Shown here piece by piece: positions 42,660-50,403 of a stretch of DNA of 64,000 bases; the first letter of the stretch is position 1; every line of letters begins with the position of its first letter. A program made the position numbers and the translations under genes. The DNA is taken from the NCBI GenBank assembly GCA_019456195.1, contig VRUK01000007.1:1-64000 (forward strand). The letters run 5' to 3'. The stretch comes from Planctomycetota bacterium (GTDB taxonomy: Bacteria; Planctomycetota; Phycisphaerae; Sedimentisphaerales; Anaerobacaceae). The notes under the pieces are model-generated. The model had not been told where the DNA came from. It worked only from the letters and a program-made list of their open reading frames with translations, and did not search any database.

Positions 42660-43832
42660 GTGAGTACTAAACGAAAAACAACTGTTGCAGTTTTTCTGAC
42701 AATCGTGCTGTCTCTTGGAGGTCGCACGGAGGTTTTACATGCCGGCTCGAAAGATCTTAATGAGATTCTCGAACCGATTCGGAAAAAATACGCTCTTCCG
42801 GCAATGGCCGGGGCTATCATCATGCAAGGACAAACGACAGCGTGGGGAGCAACCGGTATTCGTAAGAACGGTAATGATGTGAAAGTAACGTCTAACGATA
42901 AATTCCATATTGGCTCATGCACTAAAGCAATGACAGCCACTATTATCGCCATGTTAGTCGAACGTGGAAAGCTGCGATGGGACATAACACTTTCAGCAGC
43001 GTTTCCAGATATGGCCAAAGAGATGTATCCGGACTATCGCAATGTCACTTTGAACCATCTGCTGGACCATCGAGGCGGATTACCTCCATCCAATAAAAGT
43101 TGGCCGGTAGGCAAATCATTTATGGATATGTATAATTTGCCAGGCTCTGCTATGGAACAGCGGCTGGCTTATGCGAGAATGATGCTTCGTCAAGAACCCG
43201 AAGCCAAGCCAGGGACGAAATATATTTATTCGAATGCAGGATATTCTATTGCCGGAGTAATAGCTGAGCAGGCCATGAAAACGCCCTGGGAAATCCTGAT
43301 GAGAACAATGCTTTTTGAGCCGCTTGAGATGACAACAGCCGGATTCGGAGCTATGGGCACACCGGGGAATATCGACCAACCGTGGCAACACAGAGTGAAT
43401 GACGGGAAGCTTATCGCGGTCGAACCTGGGCGTTTCAGTGACAATCCACCTGTATTGGGGCCAGGAGGTACGGTACACTGCTCGATAAGAGACTGGGCAA
43501 AATTTATAACCGCCCATCTGGAGGGGACAAAAGCTGAAGGAGGTTTGCTCAAGAGCGAGACATTCGCGCTGCTGCACACGGCAGGTTTCGGCGGGGATTA
43601 CGCATCGGGCTGGATGGTAACGAAACGAGATTGGGCACAAGGTAAGGTACTCACACACGCAGGGAGCAATGCCATGAACTTTGCAGTTGTATGGATGGCG
43701 CCTAAACGCAACTTCGCTGTACTCGTAGCTACCAATCAAGGTGGAGGCGATGTAGAAAAAGCGTGTGACGAAGCCTGTGGGACGTTGATTAAAGAGTTCT
43801 TGCTTAAAGAAGAAAGCAGTAAAGGTAGGTGA
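42660..43832 (+). CDS. Exported class C beta-lactamase-like serine hydrolase
   Basis: A 390-residue secreted protein with signal peptide (TTVAVFLTIVLSLGGRTEVLHA) and the penicillin-binding-like fold. Three active-site motifs are present: S-x-x-K as GSCTKAMT (about residues 85-92), Y-x-N as YSNAGYS (about 191-197), and H-x-G as HAGSN (near 336). LNHLLDHRGGLPP is also typical. Members include esterases, D-aminopeptidases and carboxypeptidases; antibiotic resistance should not be assumed. The start is GTG 42660 with only a distant GAGGGG. Its stop codon is immediately followed by the larB reading frame. Confidence 0.9.
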   Translation: MSTKRKTTVAVFLTIVLSLGGRTEVLHAGSKDLNEILEPIRKKYALPAMAGAIIMQGQTTAWGATGIRKNGNDVKVTSNDKFHIGSCTKAMTATIIAMLVERGKLRWDITLSAAFPDMAKEMYPDYRNVTLNHLLDHRGGLPPSNKSWPVGKSFMDMYNLPGSAMEQRLAYARMMLRQEPEAKPGTKYIYSNAGYSIAGVIAEQAMKTPWEILMRTMLFEPLEMTTAGFGAMGTPGNIDQPWQHRVNDGKLIAVEPGRFSDNPPVLGPGGTVHCSIRDWAKFITAHLEGTKAEGGLLKSETFALLHTAGFGGDYASGWMVTKRDWAQGKVLTHAGSNAMNFAVVWMAPKRNFAVLVATNQGGGDVEKACDEACGTLIKEFLLKEESSKGR

Positions 43833-43835
43833 AAT

Positions 43836-44603
43836 ATTCAGGTTGAACAATTAAAAAAATTATTAGAACATGTCAGAAACGGTCAAATAGATATCGATCA
43901 GGCGGTTGAGAAACTTCGCCATTTGCCCTTCGAGGATTTAGGCTTTGCCTGCATTGACCACCACCGGCAAATCCGCCGCGGCTTCCCGGAGGTCATCTTC
44001 TGCCCCGGAAAAACCACCGAACATATAATTAAAATCTTCGAGTCCCTCGCCGCAAGAGGAAATAACGTTCTGGCCACCAGGGCCGAGCCGGACGTTTTCG
44101 AGGCATTGGTAAACACCGGCAAATTCCCCAAAGCACGATACGAAAAATTAGCCCGGGCAATTGTGCTCGAACAGAAAGAGCCGCCGGCCTCTAAGAGCGT
44201 CCTGCCGATAGTTACCGCAGGGACCGCCGATTTACCCGTCGCCAGCGAAGCGCAAGTTACCGCAGAGATTATGGGCCAGCGAACCGAGCTGATTTGCGAT
44301 GTCGGAGTCGCCGGCCTGCACAGGCTGTTCAAACATCTGCCAAAACTACAGAACGCAAATATCATTATCGTCGTAGCGGGGATGGAAGGAGCGCTGGCCA
44401 GCGTCATGGGCGGTCTTGTCAGTTGTCCGGTAATAGCTGTACCGACCAGTGTCGGTTACGGTTCCAGCTTCGAGGGACTCTCAGCCCTTTTGACGATGAT
44501 GAATAGCTGCGCTTCCGGCGTCACCGCCGTCAATATAGACAACGGATTTTCCGCAGCCATCACCGCGACGCTTATAAACAAAAAGATAGAAGCTAATTTA
44601 TAA
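43836..44603 (+). CDS. larB: LarB, pyridinium-3,5-biscarboxylic acid mononucleotide synthase
   Basis: First enzyme of the nickel-pincer nucleotide cofactor pathway, carboxylating nicotinate adenine dinucleotide. The C-terminal PurE-like domain is clear: VTAGTADLPVASEA, CDVGVAGLHRL, VVAGMEGALASVMGG, AVPTSVGYG and NIDNGFSA. The N-terminal family motif LPFEDLGFACIDHHR is preceded in frame by EQLKKLLEHVRNGQIDID and AVEKLR, matching the helix normally before it. That segment lacks any ATG, GTG or TTG between the upstream stop (43830) and a TTG at 43923. The best family-length start is ATT 43836 with AGGTGAA just upstream, implying a rare AUU start; otherwise translation begins at TTG 43923 and loses about 29 residues. 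No larC or larE adjoins. Confidence 0.85.
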   Translation: MQVEQLKKLLEHVRNGQIDIDQAVEKLRHLPFEDLGFACIDHHRQIRRGFPEVIFCPGKTTEHIIKIFESLAARGNNVLATRAEPDVFEALVNTGKFPKARYEKLARAIVLEQKEPPASKSVLPIVTAGTADLPVASEAQVTAEIMGQRTELICDVGVAGLHRLFKHLPKLQNANIIIVVAGMEGALASVMGGLVSCPVIAVPTSVGYGSSFEGLSALLTMMNSCASGVTAVNIDNGFSAAITATLINKKIEANL

Positions 44604-44672
44604 CGTCGGGGCTGAGCGGCAGGTGAGCCTGATATCGGTAACCTGTACGCTTTAGCCTTTGGTTCGGCGTTC

Positions 44673-45062
44673 TCATTTCGTTATCGTGAAATTAGCAGAT
44701 ACGACTTCAGTAATTTTGAGAATGCTAACGTTGTTCTCGTCCTCCCATTTTTCATCTGACTTATTCCAAACAAATTCGTTCACAAGTGGTTTGTTCAGGC
44801 AGTCGGTGACGATACAGATTCGATATTGGTTCTTTCGGGATTTGCTCTTGCGATATTCGTTTGGACTCAGGTTTACAGTGATGACCTCGTCTGAGGGCAA
44901 GGAAGTTCCTTTGACCTCTATCAAGAGCTTGCGGTTTCCTAATGAAGCGACAAGATCATATCCAACATTCTCCTTCTCGACTGATTCTACGTCGTATCCC
45001 CGATCAGTGTAATAGTCGCTCGTAGCATTTATCGCGGCTTTCTCTATCTTCACCTTTCTCAC
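44673..45062 (-). CDS. DUF3883 protein, putative restriction-endonuclease-like fold
   Basis: A 129-residue protein with the DUF3883 pattern: NVGYDLVASLGNRKLLIEVKGTS (about 32-54), TVNLSPNEYRKSKS, and YRICIVTD. G-Y-D and E-V-K at the spacing of D...ExK suggest a PD-(D/E)xK-like nuclease core. Such domains occur in restriction and conflict proteins, often at the C-terminus of a larger protein. The start GTG 45062 follows AAGGACAGG. The gene overlaps the 3' end of the preceding gene by 59 bases in another frame. This is long for a natural overlap and could reflect a frameshift that split one fused protein into two. Confidence 0.7.
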   Translation of the reverse strand: MRKVKIEKAAINATSDYYTDRGYDVESVEKENVGYDLVASLGNRKLLIEVKGTSLPSDEVITVNLSPNEYRKSKSRKNQYRICIVTDCLNKPLVNEFVWNKSDEKWEDENNVSILKITEVVSANFTITK

Positions 45063-45660
45063 CTGATCTACCTGTCCTTATTTTGCCTTTTCTGGGGGTA
45101 ACGAAGACGCCTCTTTCCGCTTGGGAAATATAATCAAGCAATTGATCTTTGAATTCCTTGACTTCTCTCGTGTCCGCCTCCAGAAAAGAAACGAAGGTTT
45201 GTGATCCAAAGCCCTTGTGGGTAACAGGAACTTTGAAGACACGCTGATGAGGCGGCACAAGAAAACAATCGGAAGCCTTTGCCCTCACGACCCACCTTGG
45301 GCGAATCGTCTCGCCCTTGTACGCGAAAGAACGGCCGGACACTGGTTTTTGAAGTTCACGATAAACTGTTGCGTCTTTGTACCATCCGACTACGACTGAT
45401 CCCTCGTTTGATCGCGCTCTCCACACAACGAGAACATTGTCAACCTTATCACCCGCGTCGGGATCAATGCGGCTTATGTTGATTGTTTTCGTGCGCAATT
45501 GCACGAATCCATAGACAAACCCGGCGTGTGGCATGAAATTGATAGCCTCATGTCCATAACCATGTTGTCGTACGTAACCCCCACCATGCCTGGGAATATC
45601 GTCTTTGCTCACACCAGTATAACGCTTCATCCAACAGGCATTGCACAGAAGGATTTTCAT
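45004..45660 (-). CDS. Putative restriction-associated protein paired with DUF3883
   Basis: A 219-residue protein beginning MKILLCNACWMKRYTG. It contains GGGYVRQHGYGHEAINFMP (about 28-46), YGFVQLRTKTINISRID, VLVVWRARSNEGSVVVGWYKDATVYRE and RVFKVPVTHKG. I associate the H-G-Y-G-H-E-x-x-N-F and V-V-G-W-Y-x-x-A-T-V-Y-R motifs with proteins that carry DUF3883 or HNH nuclease ends, possibly as a modified-DNA reader; this is from memory and unverified. ATG 45660 is preferred: GGGAAAG lies 6 bases upstream and the family-like sequence starts exactly there. The frame continues upstream for 39 codons into an unrelated antitoxin-like sequence. Confidence 0.55.
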   Translation of the reverse strand: MKILLCNACWMKRYTGVSKDDIPRHGGGYVRQHGYGHEAINFMPHAGFVYGFVQLRTKTINISRIDPDAGDKVDNVLVVWRARSNEGSVVVGWYKDATVYRELQKPVSGRSFAYKGETIRPRWVVRAKASDCFLVPPHQRVFKVPVTHKGFGSQTFVSFLEADTREVKEFKDQLLDYISQAERGVFVTPRKGKIRTGRSGEKGEDRESRDKCYERLLH

Positions 45661-45777
45661 TCTTTCCCTTTCGGCGGACCGCTTGGCATATTTGCCTCTC
45701 ATACCACCTTTGAGTTTAGAGAGGTCGTATTCCGGCTGCAAATCGTCGGCTATTTTTTTCTTATTTGCCTTCTTCAT
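45661..45777 (-). pseudogene. 5' remnant of an antitoxin-like gene, fused in frame
   Basis: From ATG 45777 the frame reads MKKANKKKIADD, LQPEYDLSKLKGG, MRGKYAKR, the conserved N-terminus of a small antitoxin-like family normally about 80-90 residues long (continuing with a GTNLVLL-type strand). After about 34 residues it switches to the restriction-associated protein. The ATG lies inside the 3' end of the HicB-like gene (17-base overlap), as expected in a toxin-antitoxin operon. It looks like an antitoxin gene broken by insertion of the two downstream genes. Confidence 0.6.
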
Positions 45778-45925
45778 ATACGTCAAAGTGGCATTTTATC
45801 GCATCTTTGACATTTTCTTTTAACTCGTCTAATGTTTCACCTTCGGTATAAATAGAGTAACCGAGACATTTAGCGGAGTAACCACCCTCATCGGAATTCT
45901 CAACGATAAATATAATTTCACTCAT
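45761..45925 (-). CDS. HicB-like antitoxin
   Basis: A 54-residue protein: MSEIIFIVENSDEGGYSAKC, then LGYSIYTEGETLDELKENVK and a DAIKCHFDVYEEGK end. This is the HicB-type partial RNase H fold (two strands, G-G-Y-x-A, then T-x-G-x-T-x-x-E helix), common in type II antitoxins. No clear Shine-Dalgarno is seen. The usual partner HicA is absent. Instead the frame overlaps the broken antitoxin-like gene at 45777, so this may be an orphan antitoxin left from a decayed module. Too short for routine gene finders. Confidence 0.75.
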   Translation of the reverse strand: MSEIIFIVENSDEGGYSAKCLGYSIYTEGETLDELKENVKDAIKCHFDVYEEGK

Positions 45926-46084
45926 GGATTTTAAACTTTATCAAAACTGGCGATTTCTTTTGCCGCTTTCCCGAATAAATTCTTCGCTTTATTTATCTAT
46001 TGTCAAACCTTCTTGCCTGCTTGTCAAATCTTTTCTTGACCATATCCTGCATTATTTGTAATATACCGCTCGAAATGAGGTTAT

Positions 46085-46942
46085 ATGCAGATAATAGATA
46101 CTATCCCGAAACTACAACCCAGGGCCATTGATGCCCACAAAGGCGATTTTGGCAAGGTCTGTATTATCGCCGGAAGCACTGGCATGAGCGGAGCCGCCGC
46201 CCTTGCGGGCCGGGCCGCCCTGCGAGCAGGCGCGGGCCTTGTACGGGTGGCAACACCAAAAAGCGTTTTGCCGATAGTCGCCTCAATAGAACCATGCTTC
46301 ACTACTATCGCCCTGCCCGAAGACAGTCTTGGCCGAATTTCAGCAAAGGCAATCAACCCTGTCCTCGAAGCCGCCGGCCAAAACGATTGCCTGGCCTTCG
46401 GCCCGGGCCTCAGCATCAGCGGCGCACTTCGCTCGCTCCTCAAAACGCTTCTCGAACAGAATCAACTCCGCCTGATTATAGATGCCGACGGCCTGAATAA
46501 TCTCGCCGGCATAAAAGACTGGCCCACCGGACTAAAAGCAAGCCTGATTCTAACTCCCCATCCCGGCGAAATGAAACGCCTGTGGTCGGCCCTGCTAAGA
46601 GAACCGCTTCCAAATGACCGCCAGCAGCAAACCGTCCAGTTGGCACAGCAGACTAAAGCCATCGTTGTCCTTAAAGGAGCGGAAACCGTCGTTACTGACG
46701 GCCAAAAAGTGTATATCAACAAAACCGGAAATCCCGGTATGGCAACAGCCGGCTCCGGTGACGTTTTAACAGGTATCATAACCGCCCTCGCAGGCCAGGG
46801 CTTGAACTACTTTGACGCCGCGGTCCTGGGCGTCTATATCCACGGCCTTGCCGGTGACATAGCGGCAGAAAACCTCGGACAGACCAGCCTCATAGCCACT
46901 GACATAATCGATGCACTGCCTGAGGCCTTTAAGAGAAATTAA
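46085..46942 (+). CDS. nnrD: ADP-dependent NAD(P)H-hydrate dehydratase
   Basis: A 285-residue YjeF C-terminal-type (ribokinase-like) enzyme that repairs hydrated NADH/NADPH. Motifs: KGDFGKVCIIAGSTGMSGAAALA (about 19-41), RAGAGLVRVATP, AFGPGLS, LIIDADGLNNLA, LTPHPGEMKRL, VVLKGAETVV, and the catalytic-site GNPGMATAGSGDVLTGII. The N-terminal epimerase domain (NnrE) often fused to it is absent, so this is the stand-alone dehydratase. GAGGTTAT directly precedes ATG 46085. It is followed after 120 bases by a sodium/sugar symporter gene with no evident link. Confidence 0.93.
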   Translation: MQIIDTIPKLQPRAIDAHKGDFGKVCIIAGSTGMSGAAALAGRAALRAGAGLVRVATPKSVLPIVASIEPCFTTIALPEDSLGRISAKAINPVLEAAGQNDCLAFGPGLSISGALRSLLKTLLEQNQLRLIIDADGLNNLAGIKDWPTGLKASLILTPHPGEMKRLWSALLREPLPNDRQQQTVQLAQQTKAIVVLKGAETVVTDGQKVYINKTGNPGMATAGSGDVLTGIITALAGQGLNYFDAAVLGVYIHGLAGDIAAENLGQTSLIATDIIDALPEAFKRN

Positions 46943-47065
46943 ACTTAATCCACCTGCAATTATATTTTATTGCTCTCTCGGTCAAAGCGATTATAATTAT
47001 CATCAATTTTATACCAATAAAGCAATGGAATGAGTTAGAGGACAAATAAGAGGAAAGGATTTATT

Positions 47066-49114
47066 ATGCAGTTCAATCTTCTCGATATTACTGTGTTTTT
47101 GGGATTCATCGCCGCTGTTATCACAATCGGACTCTGGAAAAGCCGGCACGAGAAAACCAGCGAAGACTACTTTCTGGCGGGCCGCGGCCTTAAATGGTGG
47201 CTGATTGGCTTCTCACTTATTGCCGCCAACATCTCATCAGAGCAATTGGTCGGTATGAGCGGAAATGCCGCCAGCCACGTCGGCCTCGCCATAGCAAGCT
47301 ACGAATGGATGGCTGCGATAACACTTGTTGTCGTGGCGTTCTTTTTTCTGCCGTATTTCCTGCGGGCGGGAATCTTTACCATGCCAGAGTTTCTGGAATA
47401 CCGCTATAACGGCACCGCCCGCACCATCATGGCCGTGGCAACTATCTTTATTTATATGCTCCTGTTGGGCTCGGTTACTTATTCCGGTGCACTGACGGTT
47501 AACACGATGGCGGGCAAGATGGGCTACGACGTACCGATTGCCACGGCAGCGCTCGTAATTGGCTTGATTGCGATGGTGTACGTAACCGCCGGAGGCCTCA
47601 AAGCCTGTGCCTGGGCCGATTTGATCCAGGGAAGCGCCCTGATCATCGGCAGTGCGATTGTGATGATCTACGCGTTCAAAAAACTTGGCTCCACTACGGA
47701 CGAGCTTGCCTTTGTAGAAAATGTAAAAACCGGTGCAGTTGGCCTCAAGACCTTCGCTCAGGATACCGGATCCATCGACCGCTTCTGGCAACTCAATAAG
47801 GTACGAATGAATATGTTCCTGCCAAAGGATGATAAGGTCCTGCCGTGTACGGCACTTTTTCTTGGCCTGTGGATTCCGAATTTCTACTACTGGGGACTCA
47901 ACCAGTACATCACGCAAAGAACGCTGGCTTCGGAGTCATTGGCGGAAGGACAAAAGGGTATCGTATTCTCGGCATTCATGAAGCTGCTCATTCCATTTAT
48001 TGTCGTTATTCCGGGCATCATAGCCTTCAATCTCTACGCAAAGGATATGCAAAATCAATCGGTCACTGACAATGCCCCGGTAATCGCAAAGTACATGATG
48101 GCCAATCGGGACACTCAATTGGTCGAAATTGCACAGGCACCGGATGAAAATGCTATTGTGAACTGGCCGCATGGCAGTTTCATGATTGCCGTATTTCCGG
48201 ATGATTCTGCTCTCAAGGCCGTCAAAGCGAAGAATCCCTTTGTCCTTCCTCTGACTCAAGGCAAGTTCGATGAGCTGCAGGTTTCTCAGTACACGGTATT
48301 TGAATCGGATGACAAGTCATGGAAGTCGGCATTCCCTGGCCTGGCCGCAGAACTGGAAATATACAACGCCTCCGTGACGGACGCAGCCGCACAGGCAAAG
48401 GTCAGTGTCACAAGTGAGAAGTTTATCGCATATAAATATGACACCGCCCTCGGACAACTGCTCAGCAGTGTCCTGCCGCAGGGGACAGGTTTGGTGGGTT
48501 TCGTTCTGGCGGCGTTATTAGGGGCGATTGTCAGTTCGCTTGCGGCGATGTTAAACGCCGCGTCAACCATTTTTACGATGGATATTTTCAAAAAATATAT
48601 CAGCCCTCAGGCAGGACACAAAGCTATGGTCATGCTTGGACGAATATGCGTTGTCGTCTTTTCTGTTATTGCTGTATTGCTGGCCCCGCAACTGGGCAAT
48701 CCCAAAATCAGCAACAGCATCTTCACTATCATTCAGGAAAGCCAGGGGCTGATATCACCCGGTATTCTTGCCGTGTTTGTCTTCGGCCTGATTTGCCGCA
48801 TCGCACCGCCGATCGCAGGTGTGGTCGGACTGCTTACGAACATCGTCTCTTATGGAGGCATGTATCTTATGGGCCGTTATAAAATCGGCCCGGATATTCA
48901 GTTTCTAAACCGCATGGCCATTTGTTTCGGATTGTGCATAGTTGTGATGACAATCATCACACTGCTCAAGCCTCTGGCCGAACCTGTCGAGTTCAAGCAG
49001 CAAACAACACTGGACCTCCGCTCTTCCAGCGGGGCCAAAATAGTCGGCATTGTCGTTGTGGTCATAACGCTGGCTCTTTACGTCTTGTTCAGCCCGATTG
49101 GCCTTGCGAAATAG
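47066..49114 (+). CDS. Solute:sodium symporter family transporter (SGLT-like)
   Basis: A 682-residue inner-membrane cotransporter that brings in a sugar or related solute with Na+. It starts with LDITVFLGFIAAVITIGLW and then has the family signature SEDYFLAGRGLKWWLIGFSLIAANISSEQLVGMSG. GIFTMPEFLEYRYNG, VYVTAGGLKACAWADLIQG, and WGLNQYITQRTLA fit SGLT relatives. A periplasmic or cytoplasmic insertion of about 120 residues (roughly 335-450, with charged VFPDDSALKAVKAKNP) separates later helices and includes repeated Ala/Val segments. GAAAGGA precedes ATG 47066. It is directly upstream (27 bases) of a galactokinase-like gene, so the likely job is hexose uptake for phosphorylation. Confidence 0.93.
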   Translation: MQFNLLDITVFLGFIAAVITIGLWKSRHEKTSEDYFLAGRGLKWWLIGFSLIAANISSEQLVGMSGNAASHVGLAIASYEWMAAITLVVVAFFFLPYFLRAGIFTMPEFLEYRYNGTARTIMAVATIFIYMLLLGSVTYSGALTVNTMAGKMGYDVPIATAALVIGLIAMVYVTAGGLKACAWADLIQGSALIIGSAIVMIYAFKKLGSTTDELAFVENVKTGAVGLKTFAQDTGSIDRFWQLNKVRMNMFLPKDDKVLPCTALFLGLWIPNFYYWGLNQYITQRTLASESLAEGQKGIVFSAFMKLLIPFIVVIPGIIAFNLYAKDMQNQSVTDNAPVIAKYMMANRDTQLVEIAQAPDENAIVNWPHGSFMIAVFPDDSALKAVKAKNPFVLPLTQGKFDELQVSQYTVFESDDKSWKSAFPGLAAELEIYNASVTDAAAQAKVSVTSEKFIAYKYDTALGQLLSSVLPQGTGLVGFVLAALLGAIVSSLAAMLNAASTIFTMDIFKKYISPQAGHKAMVMLGRICVVVFSVIAVLLAPQLGNPKISNSIFTIIQESQGLISPGILAVFVFGLICRIAPPIAGVVGLLTNIVSYGGMYLMGRYKIGPDIQFLNRMAICFGLCIVVMTIITLLKPLAEPVEFKQQTTLDLRSSSGAKIVGIVVVVITLALYVLFSPIGLAK

Positions 49115-49141
49115 CAGTGGTGACTTTTTGAGAATTGTGGA

Positions 49142-50386
49142 ATGGAACTAACAAAAGATGGACAAGACGCTTTAGGTAAAATTCTAAAGTCTGCGATAGA
49201 CAACGCTATCGATATCAAGGGCGGCAGGATAAGAAGAACATCATCCCGCTTTTGCCTCGGTGTCGAGCATGGCGATTACAACGGCACCGAGCTTTTCGGC
49301 GTTGGAACCGACAGGTTCATCTGGCTGGCCTATAAGCCTAACGGCACTAAGAAAATCAGGCTCTTTAGCGCCAATTTCCCCGGCGATGGAGTCATTGAAT
49401 TTGAACTGGGAAACGTCCCTGAACCTAAGTCACCGGAGATCGCCCGGACGTGGGGACGCTTCGCCTACGGTGTAGAGTATATCTTAAGACGCGAAGGCTA
49501 CAAACTCTCACAGGGCATCGACGGCGTCCTTTACGGAAACATCCCCGGCGGCGGAATGAGCCGCTCGGCTTCCCTGAGTTTGAATCTGATTCTCTCGCTT
49601 TTCGACGCCAACAACATCGAGGTCGAGGATAAAATCAAAATCGTCGATCTTGCTCAGGCCGTCGAAAATGATTATATCGGCTCTCCCTGCGGCCAGCTCG
49701 ACCAGACAATGATACTCTTCGCCCACGAGGGAATGGGGACATACTACAATCCCAAAAACCGCTCAATAGAGTACGTACCAATCGGCTCCGGCGCAACTGA
49801 TTTCCGCATTGTCGTACTCGATACCGGAACCGACCGACCGGGCCTGGAAAAATCGACTTATGCCGTCCGCCGAGCCGAATGTGAAAAACTCGTTTCAATA
49901 CTGCAGAAAGCCGGTTATGATATCGCGTCCCTTGCGGACATCAAAGACGAAACAGTTTACAAAAAGATTATGGGCGAATTCGGCGAAAGTCACTCCGACC
50001 TGTGCGACCGCTTAAAATATATTTTCAATGCTCAAAAACGGTTCTATAAAATGCTCGAAGCCTGGAAAACCGGTGACATTGAAACCGTTGGACAGATTTT
50101 CAGGACCGACGGCATCGGCCTGAGGGATGATTACAAAATATCCGGACCCGAACTGGAAACGATGTGTGATATTGTCCGAACTGAACCGGGTGTACTGGGA
50201 GAGCGTATGTTGGGAGGCGGCGACAAGGGCGCATCGGGCGCTTTGGTTCGGGCCGAATATATAGAAGACGTAAGGAAGGCTGTTGATAACGCCTATCCGC
50301 GCAGCCGACCCGAGTTCGCCGGCAAACATGCCGTTCACGTCTGTAGGGTAGTGGATGGTGTCAAAGTTTATGAAAGTCTATTGTAA
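49142..50386 (+). CDS. Galactokinase-like GHMP kinase
   Basis: A 414-residue sugar kinase of the GHMP superfamily. The sugar-binding signature appears as VEHGDYNGTELFG (41-53), a variant of GEHTDYNGG. The usual GRVNL start is replaced by SSRFCL. The ATP motif GNIPGGGMSRSASLSL (about 132-147) has R in the L-S-S-S-A segment. GQLDQTMILFAHEG carries the catalytic-type Asp. Motif III is ERMLGGGDKGASGALV in place of GARMTGGGFGG. Together these changes suggest altered sugar specificity. It follows the symporter by 27 bases and precedes pyrK by 17, so it probably phosphorylates the sugar that the symporter imports. Confidence 0.85.
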   Translation: MELTKDGQDALGKILKSAIDNAIDIKGGRIRRTSSRFCLGVEHGDYNGTELFGVGTDRFIWLAYKPNGTKKIRLFSANFPGDGVIEFELGNVPEPKSPEIARTWGRFAYGVEYILRREGYKLSQGIDGVLYGNIPGGGMSRSASLSLNLILSLFDANNIEVEDKIKIVDLAQAVENDYIGSPCGQLDQTMILFAHEGMGTYYNPKNRSIEYVPIGSGATDFRIVVLDTGTDRPGLEKSTYAVRRAECEKLVSILQKAGYDIASLADIKDETVYKKIMGEFGESHSDLCDRLKYIFNAQKRFYKMLEAWKTGDIETVGQIFRTDGIGLRDDYKISGPELETMCDIVRTEPGVLGERMLGGGDKGASGALVRAEYIEDVRKAVDNAYPRSRPEFAGKHAVHVCRVVDGVKVYESLL

Positions 50387-50403
50387 CTGGAACAAGGTTG
50401 ATT

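Noticed and set aside
42660-43832. Beta-lactamase (antibiotic resistance) gene
   Set aside because: The S-x-x-K, Y-x-N, H-x-G motifs fit the wider serine hydrolase/esterase group; nothing supports antibiotic hydrolysis.
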